Part shown: positions 53,808 to 62,818 of the stretch, one piece after another
Layout: each line of letters opens with the position of its first letter
Numbering within the stretch: the stretch's first letter is position 1
From: Chthonobacter albigriseus
GTDB lineage: Bacteria > Pseudomonadota > Alphaproteobacteria > Rhizobiales > Pleomorphomonadaceae
Length of the DNA stretch: 64,000 nt
Reading direction: 5' to 3'
Assembly: GCF_013839445.1 (NCBI RefSeq)
Contig: NZ_JACDIT010000009.1
Location: 1-64,000 of the forward strand
Translations under genes and position numbers: made by a program
Notes under the pieces: generated by a model
The model's input: only the letters and a program-made list of their open reading frames with translations
Database searches by the model: none
Told to the model about the DNA's origin: nothing

Positions 53808-54830
53808 CTACCGCTTCCCCTTCGCCGCCCCCTTCAGGATCGCCTTCGCGCTCACCTCGTCGGTGATGAACGTGGTCGGCTTCATCGCGGGCAGGAAGGC
53901 CTGCAGCGCCGGCACCTTGCCCTTGCCGCCCGAGGCGAGGATGCGTTTGGGGATGCGCGCGATGGTCTCCAGCGGCACCGCCATCACCCGCCGGTTCACC
54001 GGGTGGTCCATCGTCTGGCCGGTGGCGTCGAAGAAGGTGCAGAGGCAGTCGCCCACCGCGCCCGCCCTGATCAGGCTCTCCCGCTCCTCCGCGGTCACCA
54101 GCCCATGCTTGAAGGTCGTGGTGTCCGGCTCCATCCCCGACGTGGAGATCAGCGCCACGTCCATCCGTTCGGCCTGATCGAACACCTCCTTCAGGCCGCA
54201 GCGTTCGATCAGCGCGCGCCGCGTCTCCGGGCTGTCCACGAAGGCCGGCGCGGTCAGCAGGTAGCTCTCCGCCCGGAACAGGCTGGCGAACTGCCACGCG
54301 AACTCCGACGGGTTGAACTCCCGCGCCTTGGTGATCCCGCCCAGCAGCGAGATCACCTTCAGGTCGTTGATCGGCCGCTCGCCGATCGAGCCCAGCGCCC
54401 GGTAGAGCGTCCGCCCCCAGCCGACGCCGATCGTCATGTCCGGCTTCAGCAGCGCCGACAGGTAGTCGCCCGTCGCCGTGCCGATCGAATGGGCCGGATC
54501 GCGGTCGTCCGAAACCGGCACCACCACCGCCTCGCCGATCCCGAACGCCTGCTCCAACAGCCGCTCCAGCCGCACGCACTCGGACAGTTCGCCCTCGATG
54601 GAGAGCTTCACCTCGTTGCGCTCGCGCGCGTCCGACAGCAGGCGCACCACCGTGACCCGGCCGATGCCCAGCCGCTCGGCGATCTCGCTCTGCGTCATCT
54701 CCTCCACGTAGTACATCCACGCCGCGCGGATCCGCAGCCGCCGCCGTTCGGCGATTCCCCCCGATTGCGCGTTCGTCGCGCGGCCCGGATCGGCCTCGGC
54801 GGCGGTCTTGCGCTTTCTTGGCTGGTCCAC
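53808..54830 (-). CDS. SorC-family sugar-binding transcriptional regulator
   Basis: A 340-residue SorC/DeoR-like regulator. The N-terminal HTH MTQSEIAERLGIGRVTVVRLLSDA (about residues 44-67) is followed by a sugar-phosphate-binding domain with GWGRTLYRALGSIGERP, ISLLGGITKAREFNP and LASGGKGKVPALQAFLP. SorC proteins often control polyol operons, and a glucitol-type PTS lies 3 kb away, so that is the favoured target. It is convergent with rhaK and could instead act elsewhere. Confidence 0.9.
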   Translation of the reverse strand: MDQPRKRKTAAEADPGRATNAQSGGIAERRRLRIRAAWMYYVEEMTQSEIAERLGIGRVTVVRLLSDARERNEVKLSIEGELSECVRLERLLEQAFGIGEAVVVPVSDDRDPAHSIGTATGDYLSALLKPDMTIGVGWGRTLYRALGSIGERPINDLKVISLLGGITKAREFNPSEFAWQFASLFRAESYLLTAPAFVDSPETRRALIERCGLKEVFDQAERMDVALISTSGMEPDTTTFKHGLVTAEERESLIRAGAVGDCLCTFFDATGQTMDHPVNRRVMAVPLETIARIPKRILASGGKGKVPALQAFLPAMKPTTFITDEVSAKAILKGAAKGKR

Positions 54831-54968
54831 GGGTCAGTCCCTCCACTGAAGCGTTCGACCTCTTCCGGCCGGGCGCCGGTGCGGTTTAGAATGCGATGGT
54901 CCCGCGCATGCGTAACCTGCTTCCCGGGGAAGGCAATAGCGCCAGTTCGGCCGCCACGGAAATTGACA

Positions 54969-55709
54969 ATGGTCGTAGATCCCGAAGATCGCACCGAACC
55001 GCCCCGGGCGTTCCAGAACACCGCCCTCACCTTGAAGGATGCGGTGCGCGTGATCCGCCACGCCATTCGCCGCAAGGCTCAGCGCCCGCCGGACGGCGTC
55101 AGCCCGGTCGATCTCCTCGGCCGCGTGCCCCGCCGCGTCGCCCGCGCGGCCGACGGCGTGCTCAGCGGCGCCGAGCAGGTGATGCGCGGCATCGTCACCG
55201 ACCGCACCGCCCAGCGGCCGGCCTTTCCGCAGCCGATCGCCGCCTACTGGAACCGGCCGGACGGCCAGCGCCTGTTCGTGAAGTCCACCTATCGCGCCGC
55301 CAAGGCCTACATGGCCGAGCGACATGGCGCGGCGCCGCTGGTCTACGAAAATGCGATCGCAGCCGCCTGGGACGAGGTGCGCCACCGCGTCGCCGCGGCA
55401 GAGGCCAAGGGCCGCCCGATCCACGATCCGGCCGCCCTCTCCGCAGCCCTCACCGTCTCGCTGGTCCGCCATCGCGCCATCCACGGCGATGAGGCGCTGA
55501 ACCTGGAGGTCTTCGCCGCGCTCGGCTTCGCCACGGCCGCCGCCAGCCTGACCGAGCAGCCGATCGACGCCTCCCTGTCGGAGATCCTCGCCCTTGCCGC
55601 CGATGTGGTGGCCGCCCATCGCGCCCGTCTCCTCGACGCCCTGAAGAGCCCCGAGCCGGTGGAGTCGATCGCCGCGGAATACCGCCTGTTCGCCCCGCAC
55701 CTGCTCTGA
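54969..55709 (+). CDS. Unrecognised 246-residue protein
   Basis: No family is recognised. The protein is mostly alpha-helical by composition, with an N-terminal basic part (AVRVIRHAIRRKAQRPPDG) and an Ala-rich C-terminal half with regularly spaced hydrophobic residues. There is no signal peptide or clear transmembrane helix. The codon bias is like the neighbours, which supports a real gene. It lies divergent from the SorC gene and converges on ptsP with stop codons touching, so it may belong to the same regulatory unit. Confidence 0.65.
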   Translation: MVVDPEDRTEPPRAFQNTALTLKDAVRVIRHAIRRKAQRPPDGVSPVDLLGRVPRRVARAADGVLSGAEQVMRGIVTDRTAQRPAFPQPIAAYWNRPDGQRLFVKSTYRAAKAYMAERHGAAPLVYENAIAAAWDEVRHRVAAAEAKGRPIHDPAALSAALTVSLVRHRAIHGDEALNLEVFAALGFATAAASLTEQPIDASLSEILALAADVVAAHRARLLDALKSPEPVESIAAEYRLFAPHLL

Positions 55710-57680
55710 TCAGTCGGCCTCCGCCACGCAGGTCTTGGCCCGCGGGATCGACGGCGGGCTCATCGAAAGCTCCCGCACGCCGAGCTTGATGAAGGTCGGG
55801 ATCAGGTCCGGCCGCGCCGCCGCCTCGCCGCACACGCCTACCCAGATCCCCGCCTTCTCCGCCGCCCGGCAGACGATCTCCACCGCCTTCAGCACCGCCG
55901 GATGGTCCGCCCGGTTGAGATGCGCCACGCGCGGGTTCATCCGGTCCGCGGCCATCACGTACTGCGTCAGGTCGTTGGTGCCGATGGAGAAGAACTCCAC
56001 CTCCTCGGCCAGTTCGTCCGCCATCAGCGCCGCCGCCGGCGTCTCCAGCATCACGCCGACCCCCGGCGACCCGTGCGCGATCCCCTGCGCCCGAAGCTCC
56101 ATCGCGCAATCCTCGATCAGCGCCTTGGCCCGGCGGATCTCCGCGGCCTCGACCACCATCGGGAACATGATCTTGACGTTGCCGACCGCCGCCGCGCGCA
56201 GGATCGCCGACAGCTGCGTCTTGAAGAAGTCGGGCCGGTCCAGGCACATGCGGATGCCGCGCCAGCCCAGGAACGGGTTCTCCTCGTGCGGGAAGTCGAC
56301 GCCGGCCACCGGCTTGTCGCCGCCCACGTCCAGCGTGCGGATGATTACCGGGCGCGGCGCGAAGGCCTCCGCCAGCCGGGTGTAGACCGCCGCCTGCTCA
56401 TCCTCGGTCGGCGGCATCCGCCGCTCCATGAACAGGAACTCGGTGCGGAACAGGCCGACACCCATCGCCCCTGCCGCCAGCGCCTTGTCGATCTCCTTCA
56501 GGGACCCGAGGTTTGCGGCCACCTCGATCGCCGTCCCGCTCTTCGTCTTCGGCTCCACGTCGCGCCACACCGAAAGCGCGTCCCGCTCGCGCGCCTCCGC
56601 CGCCACCCGCGCCCGCACCGCATCCGCCACGTCGTCGGCCGGGTCCAGCGTCACCGCGCCGGACTTTCCGTCCACGACCGCCGTCCTTGCCGCCTTCAGC
56701 ACGGCCGGATCGGCGGAAACCCCGAGCACGGCCGGTATGCCGTGCGTGCGCGCCATGATCGCCACGTGGCTCGTCGCCGCGCCGGTGGTGCAGACCAGCC
56801 CCAGGATGTTGGCGAGCCGCGCCTTGGCAAAGTCGAACGCGCTGATCTCCTCGGCCACCACCACCGACGGCACGGGGATCTGCGCCAGATCCACGTCCTC
56901 CCGGCCGAGCAGCTTCAACGCGATCAGCCGCGCCGCGCCGCGCACGTCCTCCGCCCGCGCCGCCATGTAGGCGTCGCCCACGGCGAGGAAGCTCGCCGCC
57001 AGTTCGCCCGCGATGGCCAGCGTCGCCGCCACCGGATCCATTCGCTCGCCGATCAGCGTCTCGATCCGCCCCACGAACTCGCCGTCGCGGATCACCTCGA
57101 TCAGCGCGTTGAGAATCTCCTGGTCGGCCGGATCGGTGGAAAGGTCGTTGCGCTCGCCCACCACGGAGGCGGCCACCGCGTCCACCGCCTCGCGGAAGCG
57201 CTGCAGCTCGCTGTCCACCTCCTCCGCCTCGATCGCCTGGCGAAGCGCCGCCACCGGCTCGCGGAAGAAGGCGTAGACCGGCCCGATCGCGGTTCCTTCG
57301 CTCGCCGGCACGCCCGAAACCGTCCCGTCCTTCGACACGGAAGGCGCCGCCGCGGGCACGGCGGCCGGCTTCGGCGCGGGCGCGGGCGGCGGCGCGCTCG
57401 ATCCCGGATGGATCTCCAGTCCCGCGTCCGGCGTCTCGGCGAACACGGCCAGCGCCGCCACCGCTTTCTCCTCGTCGTCGCCGGTGGCGCGGATCACGAT
57501 CCGGTCGTCCTCCTTGACGCCGAGCAGCATCAGCTTCACCGAGCTCTTGGCGTTGGCGGTCTTCTCGCCGCGCACCACCTCGATCTCGGCGGAAAAGCTC
57601 TTCGCCAGCTGCACGAACCGGGCGGCCGGGCGGGCATGCAGCCCCTCGCTCACGCGGACGACGACTTGCTTCTCGAACAT
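55710..57680 (-). CDS. ptsP: HPr-Enzyme I fusion phosphotransferase
   Basis: A 656-residue fusion of HPr and PTS Enzyme I. The HPr domain has the phosphorylatable His15 in SEGLHARPAARF and the regulatory-site equivalent Ser46 in AKSSVKLMLLG. An Ala/Pro linker (about 94-113) leads to Enzyme I, with active His305 in TGAATSHVAIMAR, FRTEFLFMERRMPP, and GVCGEAAARPDL near the C-terminus. It transfers phosphate from PEP to the sugar-specific IIA. It is the last gene of the glucitol-type PTS group and makes that system self-sufficient. Confidence 0.95.
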   Translation of the reverse strand: MFEKQVVVRVSEGLHARPAARFVQLAKSFSAEIEVVRGEKTANAKSSVKLMLLGVKEDDRIVIRATGDDEEKAVAALAVFAETPDAGLEIHPGSSAPPPAPAPKPAAVPAAAPSVSKDGTVSGVPASEGTAIGPVYAFFREPVAALRQAIEAEEVDSELQRFREAVDAVAASVVGERNDLSTDPADQEILNALIEVIRDGEFVGRIETLIGERMDPVAATLAIAGELAASFLAVGDAYMAARAEDVRGAARLIALKLLGREDVDLAQIPVPSVVVAEEISAFDFAKARLANILGLVCTTGAATSHVAIMARTHGIPAVLGVSADPAVLKAARTAVVDGKSGAVTLDPADDVADAVRARVAAEARERDALSVWRDVEPKTKSGTAIEVAANLGSLKEIDKALAAGAMGVGLFRTEFLFMERRMPPTEDEQAAVYTRLAEAFAPRPVIIRTLDVGGDKPVAGVDFPHEENPFLGWRGIRMCLDRPDFFKTQLSAILRAAAVGNVKIMFPMVVEAAEIRRAKALIEDCAMELRAQGIAHGSPGVGVMLETPAAALMADELAEEVEFFSIGTNDLTQYVMAADRMNPRVAHLNRADHPAVLKAVEIVCRAAEKAGIWVGVCGEAAARPDLIPTFIKLGVRELSMSPPSIPRAKTCVAEAD

Positions 57681-57816
57681 GGTTCACCGCTCCTCCGGCC
57701 GGAGCCGGGATGGTCGTCAGGGATAGTGTCGGTTCGCCCCCGTCCGCCGCAAGCGGTCGTCGAGGCTGGTGCGGCTGTCGCCCGCCCGCTGCGGGTCGAG
57801 CGGCCCTCCGCCGGCC

Positions 57817-58200
57817 TCAGGCCGCGCGGATGATGATGGTCGCGCCCGGCTGCAGCGCCGCCACGAGTTCGGCTGTGTCGACTTCCGCCGCGCAGATCTC
57901 GCCGGGCCGTTCGGTCGAACCGGCGCCGTTGAAGTTCACCACCACGTGGCCGATGTCGATCACCTTCTTCCAGGCCGCATCGCCCACGGCGGTCACTGCC
58001 GCCGTCAGGCCGCCGACCTCGATCACCGATCCGGCGGCCGGCCCGGCATGCGCCGGCCCCTCCTCCACCCGGTGCATCACGGAGACCTCCGCCAGCTCCG
58101 GCGGCGCTCCTTCGGCGAACAGGATCAGCACGCCGCCTTCCACCAGTTCCACCGCATCGGTGCCGATTTCGGTGATGGTGGTTTTGATCAGGATGGACAT
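57817..58200 (-). CDS. srlB: PTS glucitol/sorbitol-type IIA component
   Basis: A 127-residue IIA-Gut protein. The motif LILFAEGAPPELAEVSVMH contains the conserved phosphoryl-acceptor histidine region, and IDIGHVVVNFNG and GATIIIRAA near the C-terminus are family-like. It receives phosphate from HPr and passes it to the IIB domain of the preceding gene product. Confidence 0.92.
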   Translation of the reverse strand: MSILIKTTITEIGTDAVELVEGGVLILFAEGAPPELAEVSVMHRVEEGPAHAGPAAGSVIEVGGLTAAVTAVGDAAWKKVIDIGHVVVNFNGAGSTERPGEICAAEVDTAELVAALQPGATIIIRAA

Positions 58201-58242
58201 CGCAACGCGTTTCCCTTGGAAAGCCCGGACGGTCCGGGTCTG

Positions 58243-58276
58243 GACGGGCGGACACCCCCATGGGCGCCCGCCCGTC
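58243..58276 (-). other. Stem-loop between srlE and srlB
   Basis: GACGGGCGG and CCGCCCGTC form a 9-bp stem around a 16-base loop that can pair further internally. There is no T-run. It may adjust the relative amounts of the membrane component and the soluble IIA and Enzyme I. Confidence 0.45.
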
Positions 58277-58297
58277 AGGTTTGCGGTCAGGCGTTTC

Positions 58298-59308
58298 TCA
58301 GAGCATCACCAAGCTGACGAGCCAGGCGATCACCACCGAGATCGGGCCCATGATCTGGCGGCTGATCAGCACCGCCGGCACGCCGATCTCGATCGTCTTC
58401 GGCTTGGCTTCGCCGAGGGCGAGACCCACCGGCACGAAGTCGCAGCCCACCTGCGTGTTGTAGGCGAACAGCGCCGGCAGGGCCATCGCCGGGGCGATGG
58501 TGCCGTTGGCGATCTGCGGGCCGATGATGGCGACGCCGATCACCTGCGCGATCACCGCGCCCGGGCCGAGGATCGGCGACAGGAACGGCAGGCCGCAGAT
58601 GGCCGAGATGATCAGCAGGCCGATGATGTTGTTGGCCAGCGGTCCCATCGGCGCGGCGAGCGCGTCGCCGATGCCGGTGTAGAGGATCAGGCCGATCAGC
58701 ATGGTCACGAAGGCCATGAACGGCAGCACGTTGCGCACCACCTGATCGATCGTGCGGCGGCCGGCGTTGAAGAAGATGCCGACCGCGCGGCCCATCACCC
58801 GGCCCACGCTGGTGATGATCCCCACCAGTCCGCCCTGGCTTCCCTGGGGAGCCGGCGCGCTGCGCGGAGCCGAAGTCGAACTGCTGGCCATGGTCGAAGC
58901 CCCCCCTCCTGCGACGGTGGCCGCTTCGGACCCGTCGGCGTACTTCAGGTTTTCCTCCCTCACACCGGAGACGTAGATGTCCTCGGTGATGAACTGCGCC
59001 AGCGGGCCGGACTGGCCGACGGGCGTCAGGTTGACGGTCGGGATGCGCTTGCGCGGATAGACGCCGCAGCGGGCCGTGCCGCCGCAGTCGATCACCACCG
59101 CCGCGATCTCGCCCTCCACGGGCGGGGTGCGGAAGCCGTCGACCACGGTGCCGCCGGTCATGTCGGCGAGCTTCTGGGCCACCGCCGGGATGCCGCCGCC
59201 GGTCACCGCGACGATCTTGTCGCGCTCCGGCGTCACCTTGATCACCAGCGGGCCGCCCCAACCACCGCGTCCCTGCTCGACGCGGACGGACTTGTATTGC
59301 TTGGACAT
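58298..59308 (-). CDS. srlE: PTS glucitol/sorbitol-type IIB(C) component
   Basis: A 336-residue protein with an N-terminal IIB domain (VEQGRGGWGGPLVIKVTPERDKIV, and VIDCGGTARCGVYPRKRIP with C75 and C81 as candidate phospho-cysteine sites). A Ser/Ala-rich linker near residues 137-160 connects it to a membrane domain (about 185-336) with several hydrophobic helices. Length and domain order match SrlE. The ATG at 59308 follows GGGGGAG. Confidence 0.94.
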   Translation of the reverse strand: MSKQYKSVRVEQGRGGWGGPLVIKVTPERDKIVAVTGGGIPAVAQKLADMTGGTVVDGFRTPPVEGEIAAVVIDCGGTARCGVYPRKRIPTVNLTPVGQSGPLAQFITEDIYVSGVREENLKYADGSEAATVAGGGASTMASSSTSAPRSAPAPQGSQGGLVGIITSVGRVMGRAVGIFFNAGRRTIDQVVRNVLPFMAFVTMLIGLILYTGIGDALAAPMGPLANNIIGLLIISAICGLPFLSPILGPGAVIAQVIGVAIIGPQIANGTIAPAMALPALFAYNTQVGCDFVPVGLALGEAKPKTIEIGVPAVLISRQIMGPISVVIAWLVSLVML

Positions 59309-59333
59309 GGAAAACTCCCCCAAACCGAGTTGA

Positions 59334-60155
59334 TCAGAGTTCCACGCCTTCGCGGCGGGCCAGGATGTCGGTGATCTTCTCGGTCACGATGCCCTTGAGC
59401 AGGATCACGACCACGCCGACGATGAAGTACCAGATGGCCACGTTGATGTGGTATCCGGCCGGAACCGCTCCGCTCTTCTCAAGCTCCAGCAGCGCCACCA
59501 GCACGCCGCCCCACACGAAGTATTCGCCGGGGTTCGCATGCGGGAAGAGGCCGAGGATCGGGTGCACGAAGGACACCGCGCTGTCGTAGAACGCCGGCTT
59601 GTGCTTCTCCTCCAGGAACGTGCCGAAGGTGTAGGCCATCGGGTTGGTCAGGAAGAACACCGCCAGGAGCGGCAGGATGGTGTAGCGCGTCAGCGCCACC
59701 CGGCCCGCAGCCCGGGCCACGCCGTGCACGCGCTCCTCGCCGATCAGGCCGGTCACCGCGTAGAAGGCGGTCATCAGCACCACGAGCGTCGGCACGATGC
59801 CGGTCACGAAGCCGACGAAGACCTCGCCGCCCTTCTGGAACACGCCGATGAAGTGCTTGCCGGCGGTGGTCAGCCAGCCCAGCTGCTCTTCCTGGTTCTG
59901 GCCGATCTCCTGCACCCGCTTGGCGTAGTCCTCGGCCGAGATGCCGCCCGCGGCTCCTGCCGCGGCATCGGCGGCCGGCGCGGCCGTCGTGGTGGTGTCC
60001 TGCACCAGCTGGATCAGCCCGTGGTGGCCGAGATCGGCGCCCTGGGCGGTCAGCCCGTGCATCGCCGCGTCCACGGCCAGCTGGCCGTAGGTCGCGGAAT
60101 GCGCGGCATGCGTCATCAAGTCGGCGCCATGCGCCATCAATGTCGTGAGCGACAT
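59334..60155 (-). CDS. srlA: PTS glucitol/sorbitol-type IIC component with long N-terminal extension
   Basis: A 273-residue membrane protein. From residue about 99 on (GKHFIGVFQKGGEVFVGFVTGI, NPMAYTFG, LFPHANPGEYFVW) it matches SrlA, usually about 190 residues. The first about 97 residues are an extra Ala/His/Thr-rich and partly helical region with no strong hydrophobic helix. An internal start is possible but no suitable ATG lies near residue 95, so the extension looks genuinely translated. Confidence 0.92.
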   Translation of the reverse strand: MSLTTLMAHGADLMTHAAHSATYGQLAVDAAMHGLTAQGADLGHHGLIQLVQDTTTTAAPAADAAAGAAGGISAEDYAKRVQEIGQNQEEQLGWLTTAGKHFIGVFQKGGEVFVGFVTGIVPTLVVLMTAFYAVTGLIGEERVHGVARAAGRVALTRYTILPLLAVFFLTNPMAYTFGTFLEEKHKPAFYDSAVSFVHPILGLFPHANPGEYFVWGGVLVALLELEKSGAVPAGYHINVAIWYFIVGVVVILLKGIVTEKITDILARREGVEL

Positions 60156-60206
60156 CTTCCTCCCTCCATCCCCTTCACGCTTCGATTGCGGCCTGCCGCG
60201 GCGTCC

Positions 60207-60629
60207 TCACGCCGTTTGGGCTGCCTGCCCGTTCGGAGCTTCCGCCCGTCCCTGCGCCTTGCGGATCTGTTCGACCGCTTTGGCCAGGGCTTCGGCGCGC
60301 CCCTTCTCCTTCCGCCCGAACGCGCCGGACGAAAGCCTCTCGAGGGTCATCCCCTCGTATTCCGGAAGCACGCGGAACTTGGCGAAGACGCTTCGCCCTT
60401 CCATGACCAGCAGCTTGCGGACGATGTCGTCAGGGGTCACCACGACGAGGAGGATCACCCCCTTGCCCAGCGCGCCGCGGGCGTTGCCCGCCCCCACGAA
60501 TCCATCGGCCCACTGCGAGGCGATGCCGCGCATCACGTCACGATAGTGCTTCATCTGGAACCAGGTGCCGAACGCCTGCAGCGCCCACACCAAGGCCAGC
60601 AGAAGAAGAGCCGTCTGCCACCATTCCAT
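60207..60629 (-). CDS. gutM: GutM/SrlM-family activator
   Basis: A 140-residue protein with one N-terminal membrane helix (WWQTALLLLALVWALQAFGTW) and the GutM-family segments VGAGNARGALGKGVILLVVV and RSVFAKFRVLPEYEGMTLERL. In enterobacteria GutM is an accessory activator of the sorbitol operon. Here it is promoter-proximal, upstream of srlA, unlike the E. coli order where it follows the structural genes. Confidence 0.9.
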   Translation of the reverse strand: MEWWQTALLLLALVWALQAFGTWFQMKHYRDVMRGIASQWADGFVGAGNARGALGKGVILLVVVTPDDIVRKLLVMEGRSVFAKFRVLPEYEGMTLERLSSGAFGRKEKGRAEALAKAVEQIRKAQGRAEAPNGQAAQTA

Positions 60630-60736
60630 CCGTGTTTCCTCCCCGGCTCGTTCCGGAGCTTCACGCCCGGTTTTTCGGCCAGTCGGGCCTCACCTCGCCG
60701 CACCGGCGAAGCTTACCCGTTCCCTGACGATGATGT

Positions 60737-60748
60737 GAACATTTGTTC
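60737..60748. promoter_or_regulatory. Palindrome GAACATTTGTTC, possible SorC operator
   Basis: GAACA-TT-TGTTC lies 108 bases upstream of gutM and just downstream of a reverse-strand TTGACA (60756-60761) that is a plausible -35 box. TGAACA/TGTTC half-sites are seen for SorC-family regulators. This would link the SorC gene to the PTS operon. Confidence 0.45.
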
Positions 60749-60840
60749 TGTCGACTGTCAATATGTTATTGTCTGGGCACGGCGTGCGCCGGTGGCGTTT
60801 TTGCGTTAGACTGTGGGCAACTGGCCCTTGGGTGATCGGC

Positions 60841-61437
60841 ATGGATCTCGCGACGGCATCTTCCATCGTGCGCGTTCCCGACGTGGGACACCGCGTCCGG
60901 CAGCTCCGGTGGTTCCAGTCCACCTTCCGCCGCCACGCGGCCCTCGTCATGGGCGAACACGGCCTTTCCGGCGAGGTCGACGGCACCCGCCTCACCTCCG
61001 CCTTCCTCGCCTGGCTGGAGCGTTTCCACGCCACCCGCTTCTACGCCCGCATGAACCGGCCCGACTTCATCTGCTACACCGCCGGCTGCATGCTGTCGGA
61101 ACTGATCCGCGCCGAGCCGCTGAGGGTCCGCGTTGTCCAGCCCGGTCTCGGCGGCCCCGCCGAAGTCTGGCCCGCCGGCTTCGTCTACGTCAGCTACTGC
61201 CTGTCCGTGGCCGCCGCGGTACAGGAGCAGGACATCGGCGCCCCGCTCTCCCCCGCCGCCATCCTCGACCGCGCCGACATCTGGACGTCCTTCCGCGAGA
61301 ACGCCGAGGAGGATCCGGCCACGGCCATCTCCTTCTTCGACCTCTTCGTCGGCCGCCGCCCCAACTGGACCACCCCGGAGATGCCGATCCTGCGGCCTGC
61401 CGCACGCGCAGGCAGCCGGCTCGAAGCCCGCGCCTGA
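60841..61437 (+). CDS. Unrecognised 198-residue protein
   Basis: No known family is recognised. Residues 30-100 are rich in aromatic and charged residues (RVRQLRWFQSTFRRHAALVM, RFHATRFYARMNRPDF). A more hydrophobic stretch with YVSYCLSVAAAVQEQDIG follows near 125-145. There is no signal peptide. Balanced composition and strong codon bias support a real gene. The ATG at 60841 is preferred over the upstream frame. It is divergent from gutM and convergent with acoC. Confidence 0.65.
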   Translation: MDLATASSIVRVPDVGHRVRQLRWFQSTFRRHAALVMGEHGLSGEVDGTRLTSAFLAWLERFHATRFYARMNRPDFICYTAGCMLSELIRAEPLRVRVVQPGLGGPAEVWPAGFVYVSYCLSVAAAVQEQDIGAPLSPAAILDRADIWTSFRENAEEDPATAISFFDLFVGRRPNWTTPEMPILRPAARAGSRLEARA

Positions 61438-61456
61438 TCGCAGGCGTCGCCCCGTT

Positions 61457-62815
61457 TCAGCTGCCGCTGCGCACCGCTTCGCGGACCAATCGCGCCACCG
61501 CCTCACGGCGCTCCAGGTACGGCATGTGCCCGACCCCGGAGAACAGGTGAACGCCGATCTCGCCCGGCAGCCCCTGGACGTGCCGCGCCGGGATGATTCG
61601 GTCGTCCACGCCGAACATCACCTTCACCGGCGCCGTGAGCCGCCCCAGCACCGCGCGGATGTCGATCGCCTGCGTCCCGTCCGGGAACACCGTCGCCGCC
61701 AGCGCCGCCTGCGCCGCCACGCTCGCCGCGTCCGCCTTCTGCCGCAGCGTTGCCGCCACGAAGGCCTCGCGCGGTTCGTCCGGATCGGCGAACAGCAGCT
61801 TCAGCCACGGCCTGAGGCTTTCCCGCTTGCTGGCCCGCAGGAACCCGTCGACGAACGCCCCGTTGATTTCCGGCCCGAGCCCCGCCGGCGACAGCAGCGT
61901 CAGCGACCGCGCCTCCACCGGCAATTCGTCCAGCATCGTCACGGTAACCGCCGCGCCCAGCGAATGCGCCACGAAATGCGCCGAAGCGACTCCCTCGCCG
62001 CGCACCGCGTCCTCCAGCGCCGCCGCCAGCGCCGACAGGCTCCACGCCTCCGCCGGCCCGCTGCGCCCGTGCCCCGGAAGATCCACCGCCAGCACCGGAC
62101 AGTCGAACGCCGCGCCCGTCACGAAGCTTCGCCAACCGTCGAGACTCGCCCCGAAGCCGTGCACCAGCACGATCGGCACGCCCTCGCCCCGCTGCAGCCA
62201 TTCCCGGTGCAAGCCGCCGCCGGCCGAAGCCGCCGCAGGTCTCGCCGGAGCCGGAACCGCCGGCGCGGAACTCTGGATCGCGGCCGGCCTGGCCAGCGCC
62301 TCGGCCCGGACGAGCACGTCGCGGGCCTGGATGCGGCCTCGCGGCCCGCTGCCCGGAACGCTGGCAAGCTCCAGGCCATGCTCGCGGGCCAGCCGGCGGG
62401 CGAGCGGCGTGGCGGCAGGACCGTTGCCGGCGCCAGCCGTGACAGAGGCCGCCGGAGCGGGGGAACGCTCCGGCGGCAGGACCGGCGCGCCCTGGGAGGG
62501 AGCGGGCGCCGGCCGCGTATCTGCAGGAACGGCGGCGGCGGCGGCGGTCGCCTCCACCGGCGGCGCGTAAGCCTCGCCCTCGGCGAAGATCCACGCCACG
62601 CGGCTGCCGACCGGGATGTCCGTCCCCTCGCTTGCTGCGATGTCGCGGATCGTGCCGGCCGACGGGCTATCCACCTCCATCGCCGCCTTGTCCGTCTCGA
62701 TCTCGAAGAGCACCTGGCCCTTGGTCACCGTCTCGCCGTCGGCCACGTACCAGCGGGAGATCTTCCCCGTGGCCATGTCCATGTCGACGCGCGGCAGGAT
62801 CACCTCCACCGGCAT
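61457..62815 (-). CDS. acoC: Acetoin dehydrogenase E2 with alpha/beta-hydrolase domain
   Basis: A 452-residue AcoC-type subunit. The lipoyl domain carries K43 in [13 protein letters not shown] peripheral-subunit-binding domain follows ([20 protein letters not shown], near residue 140). Instead of the usual acyltransferase domain there is an alpha/beta-hydrolase part from about residue 200, with [24 protein letters not shown] and [12 protein letters not shown]. This architecture is known for acetoin dehydrogenase E2. Its start is three bases after the acoB stop. Confidence 0.92.
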   Translation of the reverse strand: MPVEVILPRVDMDMATGKISRWYVADGETVTKGQVLFEIETDKAAMEVDSPSAGTIRDIAASEGTDIPVGSRVAWIFAEGEAYAPPVEATAAAAAVPADTRPAPAPSQGAPVLPPERSPAPAASVTAGAGNGPAATPLARRLAREHGLELASVPGSGPRGRIQARDVLVRAEALARPAAIQSSAPAVPAPARPAAASAGGGLHREWLQRGEGVPIVLVHGFGASLDGWRSFVTGAAFDCPVLAVDLPGHGRSGPAEAWSLSALAAALEDAVRGEGVASAHFVAHSLGAAVTVTMLDELPVEARSLTLLSPAGLGPEINGAFVDGFLRASKRESLRPWLKLLFADPDEPREAFVAATLRQKADAASVAAQAALAATVFPDGTQAIDIRAVLGRLTAPVKVMFGVDDRIIPARHVQGLPGEIGVHLFSGVGHMPYLERREAVARLVREAVRSGS

Positions 62816-62818
62816 GGC

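Noticed and set aside
61457-62815. AcoC as an unusual fusion of E2 and hydrolase
   Set aside because: Lipoyl plus alpha/beta-hydrolase architecture is known for acetoin dehydrogenase E2, so it is not novel.
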